NCBI GenBank assembly: GCA_964451305.1
Contig: CAYVHV010000003.1
Location: 1 to 64,000, forward strand
From: SHLQ01 sp964451305
GTDB taxonomy: Bacteria > Actinomycetota > Acidimicrobiia > Acidimicrobiales > SHLQ01
Direction: 5' to 3'
Length of the DNA stretch: 64,000 nt
In this document: positions 8,891-18,000 of the stretch, piece by piece
Position numbering within the stretch: the first letter of the stretch is position 1
Layout: each line of letters starts with the position of its first letter
Position numbers and translations under genes: made by a program
The notes under the pieces: model-generated
Told to the model about the DNA's origin: nothing
What the model saw: only the letters and a program-made list of their open reading frames with translations
Database searches by the model: none

Positions 8891-9684
8891 ATCGGGAGCG
8901 GCTGCGTCGTCCGTTGACTCTGCGATAGGGCGAGGGCGATCAAGGGCGGGGCGATGAGGACCACATCGAGCACTGCGGCCACCTGAGGGTCGGCGCGAAC
9001 GAGCGGGACGAGGAGTAGCGGCAACATCGGAACACCGCCCCCAACACCGAGGCTCGTACCGTACTGCGCCCACGAAATCGTGAAACCCAACGCAAGCGCC
9101 AATGCCACCTGCCGCCTGAGCGCCGGCAAGGTGACCGAGAAGAACCGTTGACGAAGGTCTCCGGTAAGGACCATCGCCGCCGATTCCCGCCGGAGGAGCT
9201 CAGGGGTGAACCCGGGGGTCAGAATCAGGATGCAATACGGCATCACGAACACGAGGTGGGCGAGCACGAGGCCAGCGAGCGAGTCCGCAAGCCCAAGGCG
9301 CAGGAACCACACCCGTAGTCCTTCACCAACGACGAGCGGTGGCAGCAGTAGCGGCAGGAGGATTGCGAGCCACGCGACTCGGGCCGTGCCGAGGGATGCG
9401 AGAGAGCGAGCCGCTGGCCACGCAAAGATTACTCCGATGATGGCGGATACGAGGCCGACGATTACCGAGTTGCTGACCGCCTCGACGAGCAGGCCATCTT
9501 CCACGACGCGGGTGATGCCTCGCAGCCCAAATCGCTGAGGGATGATGTTCGGGGCGCGCCATTCGTCAGCGAACGCACGAATCGGAAGCAACGCGAAGGG
9601 CCCGACGAGCAGCGCGATCATCGACCACACCAAGAGTCGAGGAGCGATCGCCTGAGGTCCTGTTCCCTGCAGCCTGCGGCTCAT
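8887..9684 (-). CDS. ABC transporter permease, C-terminal YnjC-half equivalent
   Basis: A 265-residue integral membrane protein with about six hydrophobic helices. ESAAMVLTGDLRQRFFSVTLP occupies the place of the EAA loop that docks the ATPase. It starts four bases inside the end of the permease upstream (9681-9684), so the two are translationally coupled. The pair corresponds to the two halves of the fused E. coli YnjC. The matching binding protein is the YnjB-like gene at 12969-14147. No ATPase gene is seen nearby. Confidence 0.75.
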   Translation of the reverse strand: MSRRLQGTGPQAIAPRLLVWSMIALLVGPFALLPIRAFADEWRAPNIIPQRFGLRGITRVVEDGLLVEAVSNSVIVGLVSAIIGVIFAWPAARSLASLGTARVAWLAILLPLLLPPLVVGEGLRVWFLRLGLADSLAGLVLAHLVFVMPYCILILTPGFTPELLRRESAAMVLTGDLRQRFFSVTLPALRRQVALALALGFTISWAQYGTSLGVGGGVPMLPLLLVPLVRADPQVAAVLDVVLIAPPLIALALSQSQRTTQPLPI

Positions 9685-10520
9685 GTTGGTTTCCTCGAAC
9701 GAGAACGCATCGCGAACCAGATCATTGCGATCGCCAGCACGATGACCAGCGCCGAGCTCACCACGAGCCCTGCGGCGGCGTCAGCGCGGGCGATCGGTCC
9801 TCGAATGCGTACGACGTTGATGGACCACGTGGTCAGAACATCGGGTGTGAGCGGGCCGACGACAAGTGGGACTTCGGTGCTGCCGATCACGAAGGCAGCA
9901 ACGACGAGTGAACCCAGCGTGAGTGGCCGACGGAGCTGGGGGAGCAAAACGCTTCGCCAGCGGGCCCAGCGACTTGGAGACAACGTGCGGGCGGCCTCCT
10001 CTCGCGACACGTCTTCCTCGCCGAGGGCGGCGAGGATCAGCATCGTAAGGAATGGCACTTCCTTCAGGATGTACACCAGCACAACGCCGAAGCCGAACGA
10101 GTCGCGAACGATCGGCAAGGTGAACAGAATTCGATCCGCGAGCCCGCTGGGGCCGAGCCACAAGACGACAAGAGAAGCGGTCACGAGATGCGGGATTGGA
10201 ATGGGTGCACCGACGAGTGCACGAGCGAGGCCGGTATGGCGGCGCAATGCGAACGCTAACGGGACCGAAATGATTACCGAAAGGAGTGTTGAGAGCACCG
10301 CGGCACGGATCGTAAAGATTAACGCCTCGACAAAGATCGGGTCGTCGAATAGACGAACCCATGCATCTGTCCCGTACGCTCCATTCAGTACCGCATTTGG
10401 ACGTAGCGATGCGGATATCACTCCCGCCAAGGCAGCAACGCTCAAACCACCGACCAGAACAACGGCCGGGAGCATGCCAATTGAGGAACGCCCACCATGT
10501 TTGATGCGTCGATTCGTCAA
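9681..10520 (-). CDS. ABC transporter permease, N-terminal YnjC-half equivalent
   Basis: A 279-residue membrane protein with six or so helices and a clear EAA loop, REEAARTLSPSRWARWRSVLLP in part, that would contact an ABC ATPase. It leads the two-gene permease pair. The ATG at 10518-10520 would overlap the start of the divergent ynjF-like gene by 24 bases; the in-frame ATG at 10473-10475 (MLPAVVLVGG) avoids the overlap and is a reasonable alternative start. The substrate is not known for YnjBCD systems. Confidence 0.75.
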   Translation of the reverse strand: MTNRRIKHGGRSSIGMLPAVVLVGGLSVAALAGVISASLRPNAVLNGAYGTDAWVRLFDDPIFVEALIFTIRAAVLSTLLSVIISVPLAFALRRHTGLARALVGAPIPIPHLVTASLVVLWLGPSGLADRILFTLPIVRDSFGFGVVLVYILKEVPFLTMLILAALGEEDVSREEAARTLSPSRWARWRSVLLPQLRRPLTLGSLVVAAFVIGSTEVPLVVGPLTPDVLTTWSINVVRIRGPIARADAAAGLVVSSALVIVLAIAMIWFAMRSRSRKPT

Positions 10521-11171
10521 CGCTTACACCACCCTTTGGATCGCATTGCTGAAGCAATAGCGATGCGCGGCGTGAGTGCGAACACCCTTACCGGTGTTGG
10601 ATTCACCATCGGTGTAGGCGCGTGCGTGGCAATCGTGGTCGATCGCTGGTGGCTGGCGCTTGGTATGTGGCTCATAAATCGGCTTATCGACGGGCTGGAT
10701 GGATCGGTAGCCCGACGAGTAGGTCCGACCAGGCTCGGCGGGTTCCTCGACATCATGGCCGACTTTGCGATCTACGGAGGAATGCTGGTCGCGATCGGCA
10801 TCGCCGTCCCAGAGGCGCGCATTGCGTCGCTGGTCGTCTTTCTCCTCTACTACCTCAACGGTGCCGCCTTCTTGGCATGGTCCAGCCTCGTTGCAGAGAA
10901 GACCCTCTCCGACGAAGGAACCGATCACGAAGGCGATGAGCGGAGCCTGAACTTTCCAGCTGGCCTCGCCGAAGGAACCGAAACGATCATCGCTATGGCG
11001 GTGATTCTTGCGTTCCCTGGCTTTACGAACCCGCTCATGTGGTTGTGGGCAGGGATCGTTGGCATAAGCGTCATGCAGCGCTTCTCGTTCATCGTGATCG
11101 GCCTGAGCGAACTCAGTCTTGCCGATATGCGCGAAGAGCTTCGCCGTCGAGCCCGCCTCGGCCAGCACTAG
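10497..11171 (+). CDS. CDP-alcohol phosphatidyltransferase, YnjF-like
   Basis: A 224-residue membrane enzyme with the family signature DGLDGSVARRVGPTRLGGFLD in part, continuing IMADF: the DG-AR-G-D-D acidic residues that bind the metal and the CDP-alcohol. The pattern (N-terminal short polar part, RLIDGLDG, GGFLDI, LAEGTETI) is close to my recollection of E. coli YnjF, which also lies beside ynjBCD. The product lipid is unknown. It is divergent from the permeases and convergent with the flavoprotein gene. Confidence 0.85.
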   Translation: MFDASIRQRLHHPLDRIAEAIAMRGVSANTLTGVGFTIGVGACVAIVVDRWWLALGMWLINRLIDGLDGSVARRVGPTRLGGFLDIMADFAIYGGMLVAIGIAVPEARIASLVVFLLYYLNGAAFLAWSSLVAEKTLSDEGTDHEGDERSLNFPAGLAEGTETIIAMAVILAFPGFTNPLMWLWAGIVGISVMQRFSFIVIGLSELSLADMREELRRRARLGQH

Positions 11172-11200
11172 ATGTCCGGCTAGCAAGACCCGAGGACCGG

Positions 11201-12661
11201 CTACTCGCCAGCGGAGTCGAACTTGCCCAGGAAGTCGAGGATCTTGCCCGCGACCTTCTTGTTGCGGTCGTTGAAGAGCTCTTCGCTCAAGGTGCTGTTC
11301 GCAGCCTTGGCAATCGCCTCGCCGTACGTTGGGTACGGGCGGATCATCGACGCAACGGTGCGCAGCTTCGCTCCGTCGTTGACACGTGCAGTGAGCTCGT
11401 TGATGGTCTCGCCAGCCGAGTGGCCAACGACGGTCGCACCGACGATCTTGCCCTTTTGGGTGAAGAGATCGATAAACCCTTGTGGTTCACCGCTCGTGAC
11501 TGCCCGGTCGAGCTGGTCGTACTCGAAGTGGTGCTGTTCGACATCGCCGTCGATCTTGCCAACGCTCGCAACCTCAGGGTCACAGAAGATGGCGAACGGG
11601 ATGTTGTCGTGGTCGAACTTACGAGGAATCTTAAAGAGCGCATTCATCACGACCGCGGCACCGTGGTGGCCGGCAGTGTGAGTGAACGGCATCTTGCCAA
11701 CAACGTCGCCGCCGGCGTAGATGTGCTTGTTTGAGCTCTGCAACATCTCGTCGACAACGACGTGGCCACGCTCATCGAGTTCAACGCCAACCGACGCCAA
11801 GCCCATGTCCGATGTGTTTGCCCGACGTCCAACAGCAACGAGGATCTCATCGCATGGGATTCGGGTTTCATCGTCGACGATAACCACGGCGGTGCCGTCG
11901 GTCGTGCTTCCTTCAACGGCGGTCACTTTGGAATCCTCGAGGACGGTCATTCCTTCCGAACGCATCTGGGCGCCAACGACCTCGGCAACCTGTTCGCCGA
12001 CCATTGGCAGGATGCGAGGGCCAGCTTCGACGAGTGTGACATTTGAGCCCAATCGGCCGAACGCCTGACCGAGCTCGCTACCGATTGCGCCTCCACCGAT
12101 GACGACTAGGCGCTCAGGGAGTTTCTCGAGTTCCCAGATCGTGTCCGAGGTGCGTGGCGAGGATTCACGGAGTCCAGGGATTCCGGGAACGACGGGGGTA
12201 GCTCCCGTTGCGATCATTGCCTTGCGATACCGGATAACGCGATCGCCAGCCTTGATTTCGCCGTCACCAATGAACTCTGCCCGAGCTGGAATGACCTCGA
12301 CGCCGAAGGACTCCAACGTCTCGACCGAGTCGTGGTGCGAGATGTGTTCCTGAGATCCTCGGACCGAGTCCATCACAGCGGTGAAGTCGATCTGGGGCTC
12401 GACGCTGGCAATTCCGTGCTTTGAAGCAGTTCGCATCACATGTGCGGCATGGGCAGCGGAGAGGATTCGCTTGCTGGGAACACAACCGGTCCACAAGCAG
12501 TCGCCACCCGGTGGGTTTGGCTCGACCATGACGACGGATGCGCCAACATTGCCGGCTCCCTTTGACGCGATCAGACCGGCACTGCCGCCACCGATGATCA
12601 CGAGGTCGAACATGTCGTCCTCATCTGTTGAAGAGACATCTGTGCTTGTGGTTTCTGACAT
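11201..12661 (-). CDS. Mercuric-reductase-like FAD pyridine nucleotide-disulfide oxidoreductase
   Basis: A 486-residue flavoprotein. FAD-binding GGGSAGL is at residues 24-30, the redox-active pair C55/C60 sits in GGDCLWTGCVPSK, a second Rossmann motif IGGGAIGSELGQAFG binds NAD(P)H, and the C-terminal dimerisation domain follows. The C-terminal motif reads RPYPTYGEA where true disulfide reductases have a catalytic HxHPT-xx-E; Tyr replaces that His. No N-terminal metal-binding domain and no C-terminal vicinal Cys pair of MerA is present. A GGAGG site about nine bases before the ATG supports the start. Members of this subgroup are often encoded beside TVP38/TMEM64 proteins, as here. Confidence 0.85.
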   Translation of the reverse strand: MSETTSTDVSSTDEDDMFDLVIIGGGSAGLIASKGAGNVGASVVMVEPNPPGGDCLWTGCVPSKRILSAAHAAHVMRTASKHGIASVEPQIDFTAVMDSVRGSQEHISHHDSVETLESFGVEVIPARAEFIGDGEIKAGDRVIRYRKAMIATGATPVVPGIPGLRESSPRTSDTIWELEKLPERLVVIGGGAIGSELGQAFGRLGSNVTLVEAGPRILPMVGEQVAEVVGAQMRSEGMTVLEDSKVTAVEGSTTDGTAVVIVDDETRIPCDEILVAVGRRANTSDMGLASVGVELDERGHVVVDEMLQSSNKHIYAGGDVVGKMPFTHTAGHHGAAVVMNALFKIPRKFDHDNIPFAIFCDPEVASVGKIDGDVEQHHFEYDQLDRAVTSGEPQGFIDLFTQKGKIVGATVVGHSAGETINELTARVNDGAKLRTVASMIRPYPTYGEAIAKAANSTLSEELFNDRNKKVAGKILDFLGKFDSAGE

Positions 12662-12729
12662 TATTCATCCCCTCCGGGGAACTTGGTTGTTCGATGAATC
12701 GATGAGGCCGGTCCAGCATCTCGGCGGCC

Positions 12730-12826
12730 AGCCCAGTAACTCGCTAGGGCGAGCCCAGTATTTCGCTGGGACGAGCCCAGTATTTCGCTGGGACTAGCCC
12801 AGTATTTCGCTGGGACTAGCCCAGTA
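12730..12826. repeat. Left part of a 22-bp tandem hairpin repeat array
   Basis: Four full 22-base units (starts at 12730, 12752, 12774, 12796) and a nine-base partial unit at 12818, running into the N gap. Each unit is AGCCCAG, then TATTTCG, then CTGGG plus ACT or ACG, so every copy can form a CCCAG/CTGGG hairpin. The first unit is degenerate; later units are identical or nearly so. Type and purpose are unknown. Confidence 0.9.
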
Positions 12827-12926
12827 NNNNNNNNNNNNNNNNNNNNNNNNNNNNNNNNNNNNNNNNNNNNNNNNNNNNNNNNNNNNNNNNNNNNNNNNNN
12901 NNNNNNNNNNNNNNNNNNNNNNNNNN
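12827..12926. other. Assembly gap of 100 N inside the tandem repeat
   Basis: Exactly 100 N, the usual placeholder for a gap of unknown size. The repeat continues on both sides, so the true content may be more repeat units, or repeat plus other DNA. Confidence 0.95.
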
Positions 12927-12980
12927 AGCCCAGTATTTCGCTGGGACTAGCCCAGTATTTCGCTGGGACTAGCCCAGTAC
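12927..12980. repeat. Right part of the 22-bp tandem hairpin repeat array
   Basis: Two full units (12927-12948 and 12949-12970) and the start of a third that changes into the coding sequence of the YnjB-like gene. The last unit supplies the TAG stop and the final Val-Leu-Gly codons of that gene. Confidence 0.9.
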
Positions 12981-14147
12981 CTCAGTACGCCAGCGCTCAT
13001 CGAGGACTGGAACCTGATCAGCAGGAAGTTCTTCGAGCGGCGTGCCGAAGTCGGTGAGGCGCAGATCCGAAGCTTCAGCGACATCGCCGATATCGACAAC
13101 CGCAGGTACACCCACCTGGTTGAGCTTTTCGGCTTGGAGTTCCGCGCTCAGCATGGCGTTCATGACAACCCGAGCGCCGGCCGAAGAGCCAGCATTGGCC
13201 GGCATGGCGAGGAAGCTCACATTCTGGAGCGTTCCGCTGTCAAAGACATATGGACGGGTCTCGCCGGAGAAGATGCCCTGATCGACGTTGACCTGAACAA
13301 AGTTCGGGTTGTAGCTCATTGCAATGTCGACCTCGCCGTTACCAAAGAGGGTGTTGAGCTCGGCTTCGTCGACCGGATGCGAACCGCCGTTCCACAGGTT
13401 TGGTTCCATCTCCGCGAGAAGCGCAAAGGCCTCTTCTTCACCAAGCGCTTGCACGGCCTGGCGGACAAATGCCGAGCCGGTGAAGTCCGGAGGCGCTGGA
13501 TAGGTGAAGCGGCCGGGGTTCGCCGCAACCCAATCGGCGAGTTCCTCGAAGCTGGTCGGCGGGTTGTCGATGACCGATGAATCGAAGGCAAAGGTGAACG
13601 CCGCGCGACTCCACGGCGCTTCTTGACCATCGGTAGGAACTCCGAAGTCGTTGAACAAGGTTGGATCATCGGCGTCGAGGAGCGACGCGTTCGGCAGGCC
13701 TGACACCCAGTCGTTGGCCCAAAGGCCCGCGTCCTTCGCCTGGGAGAAGTTGCTTCCGTTGACCCAGATGAGATCGACGGCGCCATCGTCGGTACCGGCT
13801 TCGGCCTCAGAGACGATGCGGTCGATACCATCGGAGGTTGCCTCGATGCGAACTTGTTCGAGCGTCACACCCTGTTCAGCAACGATCGGGGCAACGGTGT
13901 CTTCGATGTAGCTGTTGAGGACCGTGTCTCCACCCCACATCCAGAGTTGAACGGTTTGGCCTTCGGCCTCTGCCAGAACGGCTTCCCAGCCATCTGCACC
14001 AGCAGTGTCGGTGGATTCTGCATCGCCCGAGTCGCTGTCCGCTGTTGCGGTGCTATCGGTGGAGCCGCAGGCTGCGGCGACGAGGCTCAAGATGAGTAGC
14101 AACGCAACCCAGAGGGAGCGAGGGCGATTCTTTGTTTCTACGTGCAT
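12969..14147 (-). CDS. ABC transporter substrate-binding lipoprotein, YnjB-like
   Basis: A 392-residue exported lipoprotein: hydrophobic signal then lipobox-like LVAAACGS, a Ser/Thr/Asp spacer, and the solute-binding domain. The segments QLWMWGGDTVLNSYI, DLIWVNGSNFSQAKDAGLW, DADDPTLFNDFGVPTDGQEAPW and NPGRFTYPAPPDFTGSAF strongly resemble what I recall of E. coli YnjB. It is the partner expected for the permeases at 8887-10520, though three genes and a gap apart. An ATPase is missing. A 12-base palindrome ACCTCTAGAGGT (14157-14168) contains the ribosome-binding site and could be an operator. Confidence 0.85.
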   Translation of the reverse strand: MHVETKNRPRSLWVALLLILSLVAAACGSTDSTATADSDSGDAESTDTAGADGWEAVLAEAEGQTVQLWMWGGDTVLNSYIEDTVAPIVAEQGVTLEQVRIEATSDGIDRIVSEAEAGTDDGAVDLIWVNGSNFSQAKDAGLWANDWVSGLPNASLLDADDPTLFNDFGVPTDGQEAPWSRAAFTFAFDSSVIDNPPTSFEELADWVAANPGRFTYPAPPDFTGSAFVRQAVQALGEEEAFALLAEMEPNLWNGGSHPVDEAELNTLFGNGEVDIAMSYNPNFVQVNVDQGIFSGETRPYVFDSGTLQNVSFLAMPANAGSSAGARVVMNAMLSAELQAEKLNQVGVPAVVDIGDVAEASDLRLTDFGTPLEELPADQVPVLDERWRTEVLG

Positions 14148-14156
14148 GGAACTAGT

Positions 14157-14168
14157 ACCTCTAGAGGT
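14157..14168. promoter_or_regulatory. Perfect 12-bp palindrome at the ribosome-binding site of the YnjB-like gene
   Basis: ACCTCTAGAGGT is its own reverse complement. On the minus strand it supplies AGAGGT about ten bases before the ATG at 14147. It may only be a ribosome-binding site that happens to be palindromic. Confidence 0.3.
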
Positions 14169-14360
14169 GAATTAGACAGCGCACGCCACATGGGCGGCAA
14201 CAAACACTATCCGCACCAAACACCTAGGTGACATTCGGCAAACGCGGTTTAAGAACCCCACGTGCACGACAGACGTGTGGATCTCGAACATCCAGCCGGT
14301 GTGGAGGTTGCGCTCTACGTCAGAACAACTCGAATGAGGTGTGAGCTATTGGTGCAGCGT

Positions 14361-14855
14361 TCAGGTCTTGTTCTTGGCGCGGGCCATTGCGGCCGGGCGG
14401 GGCTGATGATCAAACATGATGTGGCCGCCGCGAAGGTCGATCTCGCGTTCACGAAGATCATGAAACGTCAGTGTGGGCTCGTCGACCCCGCACTCTCGCT
14501 CGAGGGGAGTCTCGACACACTCGGACCAATCGACAGGCATGTCCCATAATTCTTCGATGCTGGGGGTTAGCGAAAGGTGTCGTTGCAACGCGTTCGACTT
14601 CTCCGCCCGTTTCAGAATTTCCGCCGGGCTCGCGAAGTTTGCGTCCATCGCAACTGGCAACCCAGATGCCGACAACCGTTCCGGTTCTGGGAACTTCACC
14701 TCATAGCAGCTGCGATGCTCGACGACGAGGGAACGTGCACGGCGTTGTCGCTCTTGGGCCAGCGCATTGGCCATATCCCATTCCTCTTGGGTGATCACCC
14801 GCCAACGGTTGGTGTTGCTGCATCCGCCGTGGATCTCAGTGCCGGTCGTATCCAT
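14361..14855 (-). CDS. Hypothetical protein
   Basis: About 164 residues from the ATG at 14853-14855 (MDTTGTEIHGG); the frame is open to 14951 but the upstream part is less protein-like. The body is polar and charged, with ITQEEWDMANALAQERQRRA, EERW-type Trp/Glu clusters (IEELWDMPVDWSECVETP) and a basic C-terminus ARAKNKT. No membrane segment and no recognised domain. Competing frames on the plus strand are shorter and Cys/Arg-rich, so I prefer this one, but it could be spurious. Confidence 0.45.
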   Translation of the reverse strand: MDTTGTEIHGGCSNTNRWRVITQEEWDMANALAQERQRRARSLVVEHRSCYEVKFPEPERLSASGLPVAMDANFASPAEILKRAEKSNALQRHLSLTPSIEELWDMPVDWSECVETPLERECGVDEPTLTFHDLREREIDLRGGHIMFDHQPRPAAMARAKNKT

Positions 14856-15048
14856 AGAACGATCGTAGGAACCAGAGGTCTGGGCATGCATGGGTCGAGA
14901 GGCCCAGCCGATATGGGAGTAATCGCCTATAAAGCAGGAGGGCGATGGCAAGGCGCAGACCGCGTTCTATTCCACCGTTTCCTTCTCTCGGGAACTGAGC
15001 GGCCGATAGGAACGTAGAAGTCGCATGGAACAATCCAAGGGGCCACAC

Positions 15049-18000
15049 ATGGCGGAAGATCGAGAATCCACGAACCGGGCGCGCCGCGGTCGATTCCCGC
15101 TCGCACTCCTCCTTCTCATCGCGCTCGTAGCGAGTGCATGCAGCGGGGGAGGCAGCGCCGATCCCGATAGCCAGACAACCCCGATCCTCAACGAGCGCGC
15201 ACCGGTTGGTCAGGTAAGCACTGACAGCCTCGACTCTCTCCCATTCGAAGAAGTTCTGTCATCATCAACGGGTCTTCAAGTCCGTCTCAGTGACGGCGCT
15301 CCCGCTCCTCAAGTCGATACCGGTTCGGACACTGCGGTAGTCGTTGGCCAGACACTGACCGAGACGGAGGTCGATGAGATTCTCGGCCGCGTTGGAGCGG
15401 TCAGCGACCTGAGGACCGAGGCTGCGGCCGAACAAGTCGACGTGAACCGGCCAGCGGAGACGCTGCTTCCACCGACGGTTGAGACCCGCACCGACCTGAC
15501 CTTTCCGCCTGACGCGAACAGCCCGCTCGTTCCCGATAGTTCAGCCGATGGCCCTCTCGAGGTGCTGCGCGTACAACCCGAAGGCGATGTCGACATCGCT
15601 CCGTTCATATCGCTCACCTTCAACGAGCCAATGATTCCGCTTTCAACGCTGAATCAGCTGGACCAACTCGACGTGCCGGTACAGATCACCCCAAGCCGCG
15701 AGACGCTCGCCGAGCGGGGATTCGTCACGAGATGGCGCTGGCTCGGCACCCGAACCGTTCGTCTCGAGGCGGTACCAAGCGGTGGAATCGACGAGGTTGG
15801 ACGTGGAGGCAACGACTCGCTCGATCGCCTCCCCGGTTCGACCGAATTCACCATCACGGTTCCGGCGGGCACCGAGTCCGTCAACGGCGCGACGCTCCAG
15901 ACCGCTCAGGACTTCAGCTTCACAACTCGGTCACCCGAACCTGTGTGGGTCGCGGGTCTCAATGACCGAATGGGGCTAACACCGGTTCTCGCTGTCGAGT
16001 TCGATCAGCGAGTGCAACCCGAAGCCGCCATCGAGGCAATCGAGTTCGAGTCGGGCGAAGTCACATCGGTGCGTCTTGCGACTGACGAAGAGGTCGCAGA
16101 CGCACTCTCGGATCCAACGTCCGATCTTCGCTGGATCGAAGCCACACCCGATCGCGTGATCTACATCACGCCAACCGAATCACTCGATGCGAACACCGCG
16201 GTTCGGCTACGGGTCGGGCCAGGGGTTCCATCGCTCGAAGGTCCGCTCGTCGGAACCACTAGATTGACCGAGACCGGTCGGACGTTCCCTCCATTGCAAT
16301 TTGAAGGCGACGGCTGCAACGGGGGTTGTGTTCCCCTCCAACCACTCGTGACTCGCTTCACCAATCAGATCGATGTCGACGTGTTCGATCCAACATGGGT
16401 CACGATCAGCCCGGAGCTCCCAGGCGCTCGGGTCGAGGTGTCGGGCAACGCCGTCGTCGTTCGCGGGGCGACCAGCGGCAACACCGACTACGACATCTTC
16501 TTCAACGCGCAGCTCACCGACGTCTATGGACAGACGCTCGGTGTGGAACTTCGCTCAGGCTTTGCGGTCGGCGCCGCCCCTCGAGCTTTTGCAGGGCCGG
16601 TCGACAACTTCGTGATCACCGACCCGTTCGCTGACTCGCCCGGTGTCGTCTACCAAACCGTTAACCACGACGCACTACGGGTGCGAGCGTGGTCGATGTC
16701 GCCGGGCCAGTACGCCGAGTTCCGGCAGTCTCAGAACGAGCTCTTCGGAGAGGACTGGGAGCCGGGGAATTGGCCAGAGATCATCGACACCGAGGTAGCT
16801 GTCGACTCTGACGAAGACTCCGTCGTCGAAACAACCGTCGATCTCACCGACATCTTTGCTGAGGCCGACGGACCTGTCGCGATCCTGGTCGAACCAGCAG
16901 AACCGCTCGATCGCGACGATCGTGACTATTGGAACAATCGACCGATCTTCACGTGGGTTCAGGACACCAACCTCATCGTCGATGCCTTCACCGACGGTGA
17001 CGAACTCGTGGTCTGGACGACAGAACTAACGACCGGTTTGCCAGTCGCGAATGCCGAAGTCCGCGTGATCGGCCAACGGGACGAGTCGTTTACGACGAAC
17101 GACGCCGGGTTGCTATCCATACCGCTCGACAGCTCGACGATCTCGGGTATCGTCGCGTCGGCTGACGGCGAAGGCGTCGTCTCACCACGATCGGAATGGC
17201 GACAGGTCGAACGGCAGCGAAACGGTCTGTGGTTTGTCGCCGACGATCGAGGCTTGTACCGCCCGGGCGAAACGGTTCAGGTGATCGGTCTCTACCGCTG
17301 GCCCGATGGGAACTTCCAGCCGACGCTTACGCCGAACACCGGCATCACCTATCGCATCGTCGATTCTCGCGGAACCGATATCGATAGCGGCGAACTTGAG
17401 CTGAACGAATTTGGTGGCTTCAACCTAGCCATCGACCTGCCTCCGGGAATCAACGCCGGCAACGCCCGCCTAGAGCTCAACCGGGGTGGCAACCGAACCG
17501 TCCACAACTTCGAAGTGCAGGACTTTCGCACGCCCGACTTCGAGGCCACTGTCGAACCGGTCGACTCCGCTCCGTACATCGTGGGCGAGCCCGCAACATT
17601 CGCCGCCACCGCGTCGTACTTCGCTGGTGGACCGCTCAGCGATTCGACCGTCCAGTGGTTCGTATCTACCCAAGACGGAAGCTACTCGCCTCCGAACTGG
17701 GGCGACTTCTCGTTCGGAGAGTGGACCTCGCCATGGTTCTCTGGCTACTACGACGACGGTTTTGGAGGTGGGCAGAGCTTCAACCCAGGTGACGTCACGA
17801 CTTTCACGGGAACGACAGATGCCTCGGGCCGACACCTTCTCCAGGCGGACTTCTCCGCTCCTGACAACACCGTCGTCGACCAGCCGGCGAGCGTTCGTCT
17901 CGAAGCCACCGTCACCGACGTCAATCGTCAGACGATTACCGCCAACACAGCAGTCCTCGTCCACCCGTCGGAGTACTACGTGGGCCTTCGATCCGATACG

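Larger units (their letters stand above)
12662..12968. other. Intergenic region holding a tandem repeat array and an assembly gap
   Basis: About 307 bases between the YnjB-like gene and the flavoprotein gene, both on the minus strand. The first 65 bases are unique and carry the flavoprotein ribosome-binding site. The rest is the 22-base repeat array and the N run, described separately. Confidence 0.8.

Noticed and set aside
12730..12980. Direct repeats that might be a CRISPR array
   Set aside because: The 22-base units are head to tail with no spacers between, and no cas genes are near.
8171..14147. A mercury-resistance operon, because of the mercuric-reductase-like gene
   Set aside because: There is no merR, merT or merP, and the reductase lacks the C-terminal Cys pair of MerA.
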